From Bacillus sp. BGMRC 2118 (GTDB lineage Bacteria > Bacillota > Bacilli > Bacillales > SA4): 64,000 nucleotides of DNA. The position numbers and the translations under genes are program-made. Location: positions 186,001 to 250,000 of the forward strand of contig VTTJ01000007.1 of assembly GCA_008364785.1 (NCBI GenBank), read 5' to 3'. A model generated the notes under the pieces. That model worked only from the letters and a program-made list of their open reading frames with translations, was not told where the DNA came from and did no database searches. This document shows positions 59,800-64,000 of the stretch, piece by piece; within the stretch, counting starts at the first letter, position 1; each line of letters opens with the position of its first letter.

Positions 59800-60201
59800 T
59801 TGAACCATAGCTTTGTTATATTAAAAACGAGTGAAATACATATAGATTGTCACTGCACGAATTGTAATGATGGATTAGAGAAGATAGCAATGAAAAAGGG
59901 ATCTGTTTTAACAATTACACCAGAAAAGAAGTATGTCGATGGCCGAGGCTGGTATTTTCTCATCGATTTTAATAAGAAATTTCAACTATTTATTAACACA
60001 AATGATTTCTTACGCTATTATCAGCAAGAAATATTTTGCTCATTATTAGACTTTGACTTGAAATATAATTATCTCAACTATAAGGTGAATGTGGCCCTAG
60101 ATGAAAGGGATGTTAAAGCTTTTAACGAATTCACGAGTGAACTGATCATGATGAACGACTTGAAAGAGAAAATGGAAGAAGAATTGAAAACCTTTCGTTA
60201 G
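59800..60201 (+). CDS. IDEAL-domain-like protein, iron-regulated
   Basis: A 133-residue soluble protein. The first about 85 residues contain a CHCTNC motif near residue 18 and beta-prone segments (YFLIDFNKKFQLFINTN). The last about 45 residues (YKVNVALDERDVKAFNEFTSELIMMNDLKEKMEEEL) match an IDEAL-type helix pair. The TTG at 59800 follows AAAGGAAAGGTGATTGTC; an ATG at 59773 is in frame but lacks a site. The Fur box upstream suggests induction under iron limitation. Role unknown. Confidence 0.7.
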   Translation: MNHSFVILKTSEIHIDCHCTNCNDGLEKIAMKKGSVLTITPEKKYVDGRGWYFLIDFNKKFQLFINTNDFLRYYQQEIFCSLLDFDLKYNYLNYKVNVALDERDVKAFNEFTSELIMMNDLKEKMEEELKTFR

Positions 60202-60207
60202 CTATAT

Positions 60208-60244
60208 AAAACGTGCATGTCCTTAAAGGGATTGTGTGCGTTTT
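60208..60244 (+). terminator. Terminator-like hairpin
   Basis: AAAACGTGCA (60208-60217) pairs with TGTGCGTTTT (60235-60244) with two G-T pairs. Confidence 0.65.
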
Positions 60245-60337
60245 AGTATTTTGCTGGCTTGATATATACATAAGGGTTTATATTAGGTAATATTGAACAA
60301 CTCATATGTAATATAGCATAAGAAAAGTAGGGTGAAC

Positions 60338-60493
60338 ATGCAGGTTGCAGTATTGGTATTTTTATTGGTTATCATAGTCATCTCGAACAGGAGAAGAAAG
60401 GGTGAAATAAAGGCTACAATCAAGAAGTTAATGATAGGCTTGTTGGTCATGATTGTTATCATGAATATTGTGATGGGCATTATCTTGAAATAA
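60338..60493 (+). CDS. Small two-TM protein, 51 aa, unknown
   Basis: ATG 60338 after GTAGGGTGAAC. Two helices (VAVLVFLLVIIVIS and LMIGLLVMIVIMNIVMGIIL) are joined by a basic loop (NRRRKGEIKATIKK). It ends before a bidirectional terminator. An ORF on the other strand over the same bases is its shadow. No family recognised. Confidence 0.65.
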   Translation: MQVAVLVFLLVIIVISNRRRKGEIKATIKKLMIGLLVMIVIMNIVMGIILK

Positions 60494-60512
60494 AGAGGTA
60501 TGTACCAATATG

Positions 60513-60546
60513 AAAAAGGTGTTCATATAATGTGAACACCTTTTTA
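60513..60546. terminator. Bidirectional terminator
   Basis: AAAAAGGTGTTCA (60513-60525) pairs perfectly with TGAACACCTTTTT (60532-60544). Confidence 0.9.
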
Positions 60547-60560
60547 ACTTATTCATACCA

Positions 60561-62210
60561 TTATTCCAAACCTGGCCTTACCCAAAGCTTTGAAAAATCA
60601 AGATAGCCAAAATGACTAATATTGATATTCATTAAATGGGCTGCCAGTGGGGTTTGCCGTTTTTCGTTAAAAAGAGGAATCATAATAGAAGATTCAATTA
60701 GTTCCTTTTCTGTTTGTAGGATAAGGGGTAGCCAATGCTCAAATGGTGTCTGTTTATAAGTTTCTAACTTTACCTTCCAGTAGGTATCGTTCGAAAGGAT
60801 TGGTGTCAAAGGTGAGAATCCGTTTGTTAGAAAGTTATAGAATGAAAGCTCTTGACTCAACTCAAAGACTTCACCATGCATAAAAAGATCAACATTTTGA
60901 ATGCTTGGATCGTTGTTGGTGGATTCGGCAAAAGATATGTGCTGGACTTCGATGGGAATTCCGTCATTTCTCAACGTATCTATTAGCCAGTCAGAGCTTA
61001 GTTTCATATGATCTGCTATTCTTACTACAATCGGTAGATCAAAAATCGGTCGAATTGGGTTAAGACATTCTAATTTTTGCTGTTGTCCAGCGATGCAACT
61101 GCCATCATTAGGTACTGCCCGTGTATCATATTCATGGATGGATTGGCGTTTTTTAATTAGTAATTGTCGGATATAATTCCGTACCTCTTTTTTCTGAATA
61201 ATGGATTCTCGATACGGGTTCATGATGACTGCAACAAATCCAAAATCACTTTCCACTTCTGAAGCAGCATTTTTTTCTTGATCTGCTGAAGCATGATAAA
61301 CAATGTTGAATTCCTTTGGAACTCTTACAAATTCTACCGCATCTAATAGTGGTCGTTCTTGAAAATAATCTGTAAAGGCTACTAAACTAGTTTTTTGTTC
61401 ATTATCTTCTTCTACAAAGAAGCCACCTGTTCCATACAGTTTTCCTTTTTCCTCTTTATAAATACTGGCACTCATTAACGATAACAATGGTAAAGCATAG
61501 CTGCAGCCATCCGGAAAGTGAAGATCAAGAACGTGAGGGGCTACAGCTGTAATTTCTTTAATCGGTGACCATAGGTTGACATAATGCTTATGTACGCGAA
61601 GTTTCTCAAAGCAATGGGACACATCCTCTGCAGATAGAATGGAACCGTCATGGAATTTCACATCTTTTTTTAGATAAAGTCGCAGTTTTGTTTGGGTTAA
61701 ATCCCAACTATGGGCAATTTCATCTATTATTTCTCCATTTTCAGTCATACCTACTACCCGATTATAAATATTGGCAACTAAATTGGCGCTGCTGGCATCT
61801 GCTGCTTCTAATGGATGCATTGATAAAAAAGGATATCGCTTTGGTACAATTAACTTATCCTTCGGTTGATGAACATAGCCAATCTTTGTGTTGAACTTGG
61901 TCATTAATCGCATTTTGCTATTATTGGACCAATCAAACAATAAGTACTTACTCGTCTGTTCAAGCGGTTCAAGATCGAACTTTTCCAGGACCATTTCTTC
62001 ATACACTTGTTCAACATTACGAAGCCATTTTAGGCTAGAGAGATTTCCTCTGCCAAGACCTGGTGTAAATTGAAGCCAGCCCTCATTTGTCCATTTTTTC
62101 ATATATCGATTTACTTGTTTCGTACTCACTTCAAGTTTGTCTGATATTTCATGGGTCATCACGTCACCGGTAGAGAAATACCTCCAAAGTATCAGTAATT
62201 TGTTATCCAT
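60561..62210 (-). CDS. SgrR-family regulator with solute-binding domain
   Basis: A 549-residue protein. Residues about 1-110 form a winged helix of the SgrR type (MDNKLLILWRYFSTGDVMTHEISDKLEVSTKQVNRYMKKW, in parts, and GWLQFTPGLGRGN). The rest is like an oligopeptide/dipeptide-binding protein (SBP_bac_5): LTQTKLRLYLKKDVKFHDGSILSAEDVSHCFEKL, then a domain without a signal peptide, so it senses a ligand in the cytoplasm. It is divergent to an MFS exporter gene 100 bases away, which is the usual layout for SgrR-like regulators and their target. The start follows CAGGAGGTTTTGT. Confidence 0.92.
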   Translation of the reverse strand: MDNKLLILWRYFSTGDVMTHEISDKLEVSTKQVNRYMKKWTNEGWLQFTPGLGRGNLSSLKWLRNVEQVYEEMVLEKFDLEPLEQTSKYLLFDWSNNSKMRLMTKFNTKIGYVHQPKDKLIVPKRYPFLSMHPLEAADASSANLVANIYNRVVGMTENGEIIDEIAHSWDLTQTKLRLYLKKDVKFHDGSILSAEDVSHCFEKLRVHKHYVNLWSPIKEITAVAPHVLDLHFPDGCSYALPLLSLMSASIYKEEKGKLYGTGGFFVEEDNEQKTSLVAFTDYFQERPLLDAVEFVRVPKEFNIVYHASADQEKNAASEVESDFGFVAVIMNPYRESIIQKKEVRNYIRQLLIKKRQSIHEYDTRAVPNDGSCIAGQQQKLECLNPIRPIFDLPIVVRIADHMKLSSDWLIDTLRNDGIPIEVQHISFAESTNNDPSIQNVDLFMHGEVFELSQELSFYNFLTNGFSPLTPILSNDTYWKVKLETYKQTPFEHWLPLILQTEKELIESSIMIPLFNEKRQTPLAAHLMNINISHFGYLDFSKLWVRPGLE

Positions 62211-62310
62211 ACAAAACCTCCTGTGTAAAAGGGGACATCATTTTATGAATTGTCTATTTTAATATCTTGTTGTCTAGTTTACTATACAGTATACAAGGGG
62301 AGGGAACAAT

Positions 62311-63564
62311 ATGGGTTGGAAAGATTATCATCAAAACATAAAGGTACGGTTAATTACTTCGTTTCTAAATCGTACTGTATCGTCTGCAGTTATGCCGTTT
62401 ATGGCGTTATTTTTTGCACATGAGATCAACAAAGTATGGTCAGGTGTTTTTTTAGCTTTAACGGTAATCATTGGTTTTATCGTAAACCTTATTGGTGGAT
62501 ATATATCAGACCGGTTTACCCGAAAAAAGGTGCTGGTCATCACGTCAAGTTTAAGCTCACTAATGTTTTTCGTGATGGCTGCAAGCTTAGTACCAGTTAG
62601 TAAGATTATTTGGTTATTTGCAGCCGCTTATATTGGATTTGTGATCACGAGCAGTCTTGGAAGACCGTCAATGAATGCAATTATTATGGATTCGACAACA
62701 CCTGAAAATAGAAAGGCCGTTTATACATTAGATTATTGGTTAATCAATTTATCGATGGCCATTGGTGCGGTAATAGGTGGATTATTGTATGTAAACTATC
62801 AACTAGAGTTATTTATATTGCTGACATTTACTTCGGTTATCATCCCGATTGCTTACTCAATATGGCTTCAAGAAGGAGTAAAAGAGAAAGTAGAAAAGAA
62901 GCATAGCAATGTATTTCTAGATTTACTAGATAACTATAAGGTGGCTTTGAAGGATTCTGCTTTTGTAAAAGTTGTTGTTGGTTCAACGTTTATATTTGCA
63001 GCAGAGTTCTCGTTAAACAGTTATATTGGAATTCGTTTATCAGAGACATTCAAGACCATTAATATCGGAGAGTTCGACCTTTCCGGGGTGAGAATGTTAA
63101 GTTTATTGAACATCCAAAACATGCTGCTTGTTGTTTGTCTCACTTTTTTCATTAGCAAGTTAACAGACCGCTTGTCTACCAAAAGAGCGATTCTCATAGG
63201 ATTAACACTCTATGGAATCGGCTATGTCACGGTTACGTCTGCAAACGAATGGTACTTCTTACTATTATTTAATGTTATTGCAACGATCGGTGAATTGATT
63301 TATTCCCCAATTCGGGAGGCAGAGCAGGCGAACATGATTCCACACGATAAGAGGGGATCATACTCTGCTTTTTCAAACATATCATATAGCGGAGCGGACC
63401 TGATTGCCAGGTCAACAATTATTTTAGGTGCCTTTTTGGCTCCTATGATGATGTCAGTATATATTGGGATGATCATTATGCTAGGGATGATGTTGATCTA
63501 TTCCGGTATATTCCTGCGAGATAGAAGACCAAAACAAGAGTTATCAGAATCAATCCGTGCATGA
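62311..63564 (+). CDS. MFS transporter, exporter-type
   Basis: A 417-residue protein with 12 membrane helices. The cytoplasmic loop 2-3 motif GGYISDRFTRKKVL is the major-facilitator signature, and SLGRPSMNAIIMDSTTPENRKAVY follows helix 4. It resembles drug or sugar exporters of the SetA/YdhP kind. It is controlled most likely by the divergent SgrR-like gene. TTGTTG-17-TATACA in the intergenic region (about 62271-62300) is a candidate promoter. The start follows AGGGGAGGGAACAAT; the stop TGA lies inside the terminator stem. Confidence 0.92.
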   Translation: MGWKDYHQNIKVRLITSFLNRTVSSAVMPFMALFFAHEINKVWSGVFLALTVIIGFIVNLIGGYISDRFTRKKVLVITSSLSSLMFFVMAASLVPVSKIIWLFAAAYIGFVITSSLGRPSMNAIIMDSTTPENRKAVYTLDYWLINLSMAIGAVIGGLLYVNYQLELFILLTFTSVIIPIAYSIWLQEGVKEKVEKKHSNVFLDLLDNYKVALKDSAFVKVVVGSTFIFAAEFSLNSYIGIRLSETFKTINIGEFDLSGVRMLSLLNIQNMLLVVCLTFFISKLTDRLSTKRAILIGLTLYGIGYVTVTSANEWYFLLLFNVIATIGELIYSPIREAEQANMIPHDKRGSYSAFSNISYSGADLIARSTIILGAFLAPMMMSVYIGMIIMLGMMLIYSGIFLRDRRPKQELSESIRA

Positions 63565-63588
63565 ATCCATAAGGATTCATGCTTTTTT
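63559..63588 (+). terminator. Rho-independent terminator overlapping a stop codon
   Basis: GCATGAATCC (63559-63568) pairs with GGATTCATGC (63573-63582), then six T. The TGA stop of the MFS gene is inside the stem. Confidence 0.88.
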
Positions 63589-63612
63589 ACTAAGTGCTAT
63601 AATGGATACATC

Positions 63613-63632
63613 AAAAAAGGGGATCCTTTTTT
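63613..63632. terminator. Terminator-like hairpin
   Basis: AAAAAAGG pairs with CCTTTTTT around GGAT. It has an A run on one side and a T run on the other. Confidence 0.55.
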
Positions 63633-63751
63633 CATATAATAAATAATATTATAAACGAAGAGAGATTAACATTCTCACTGATGCTAATAATGTGGAGTAT
63701 TATTGTTATTACATTAGCTAGTGTATAGTAGAATTAAAAGGTGGGGTTACG

Positions 63752-63901
63752 TTGAATTGGAAGAAAAATACAAAAACAATTGTGTTTTCAATTATTATCG
63801 TTTTATTTATCGCTGGAGTGCTAGATATCGTATTTGAAGGTTTAATGTTTCAACTATTACCTGAATCTATTCAAACATTTTTAGGTGAGATCTTTAACTA
63901 A
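63752..63901 (+). CDS. Small single-TM protein, 49 aa, unknown
   Basis: A TTG start at 63752 after AAAAGGTGGGGTTAC. Basic start (NWKKNTKT), one membrane helix (IVFSIIIVLFIAGVLDIVF) and a short tail (QLLPESIQTFLGEIFN). No family recognised. The remaining 99 bases of the window show nothing. Confidence 0.65.
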   Translation: MNWKKNTKTIVFSIIIVLFIAGVLDIVFEGLMFQLLPESIQTFLGEIFN

Positions 63902-64000
63902 TTTGTTATTTTAGATAGAAAAAGACATCTTCTTACTAAATAATCTAGAATATTCAATTTAAATCACTTGTTTTGTGAACTTTTATGTTACCATTATATA

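Overview
The window is one AT-rich chromosomal segment of an endospore-forming member of the Bacillaceae. The sporulation content points there: an Sda-like checkpoint peptide, a KinB-like 5TM kinase, YjcZ-type peptides, the coat cross-linking transglutaminase Tgl, a VanW-type protein and a DUF3231 remnant. Gram-positive features agree: strong Shine-Dalgarno sites, many TTG/GTG starts, a T-box, a MifM-YidC2 pair and a bacterial NOS oxygenase. No rRNA, tRNA, CRISPR array, prophage or insertion sequence was seen. Most genes are short single units, closed by well-formed hairpin terminators.

Layout. 1-9 kb: a membrane protein, a nuclease lipoprotein, a PlsY paralogue, a Met/Asn/Pro-repeat protein, PhzF, a DUF2161 nuclease-fold protein, a uridine-kinase-like protein and Sda. 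9-14 kb: a HesB-like gene with an in-frame TGA, a lysine T-box leader feeding a class II lysS broken by one TAA, and a DsbA-like gene with an in-frame TGA. 14-24 kb: NOS, YjcZ peptides, an SDR, a KinB-like kinase and a VmlR-like ABC-F protein behind a transcription attenuator. 24-31 kb: a putative catabolic cluster (tandem nitrilase, GntR regulator, NhaC carrier, FAH enzyme, divergent RraA-like aldolase) with a FadR-type operator in the divergent promoter region. 31-49 kb: a ferritin-cupin fusion, CorC-like protein, ECF sigma and anti-sigma pair, cold-shock protein, VanW, TerC, SRAP and various enzymes. 49-56 kb: a broken DoxX gene, a glutaredoxin-like gene with an in-frame TGA, Tgl, a MifM-like arrest peptide with yidC2, and a yoaS-yozG type pair. 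56-64 kb: a methyltransferase and dehydrogenase, small membrane proteins, a Fur-type promoter with a C-rich stem-loop ahead of an IDEAL-like gene, and a divergent SgrR-like regulator and MFS exporter.

The strongest signal is a set of three separate redox or Fe-S genes in which TGA replaces the active-site or ligand cysteine. Each TGA is followed, 24-27 bases later, by a perfect 6-7 bp hairpin with a three-base loop beginning GG, as expected of a bacterial SECIS element. Other genes here end in TGA, so TGA is a real stop codon in this genome, and selenocysteine is the simplest explanation. The synthesis genes (selA, selB, selD, selC) are not in the window.

Other structure not explained by genes: a family of about 125-190 bp intergenic repeats with complementary ends (at least five clear copies and two diverged ones), two palindrome families with conserved apices, and one GC-rich Bacillaceae-type dispersed element, part of which has become the coding tail of a small gene.
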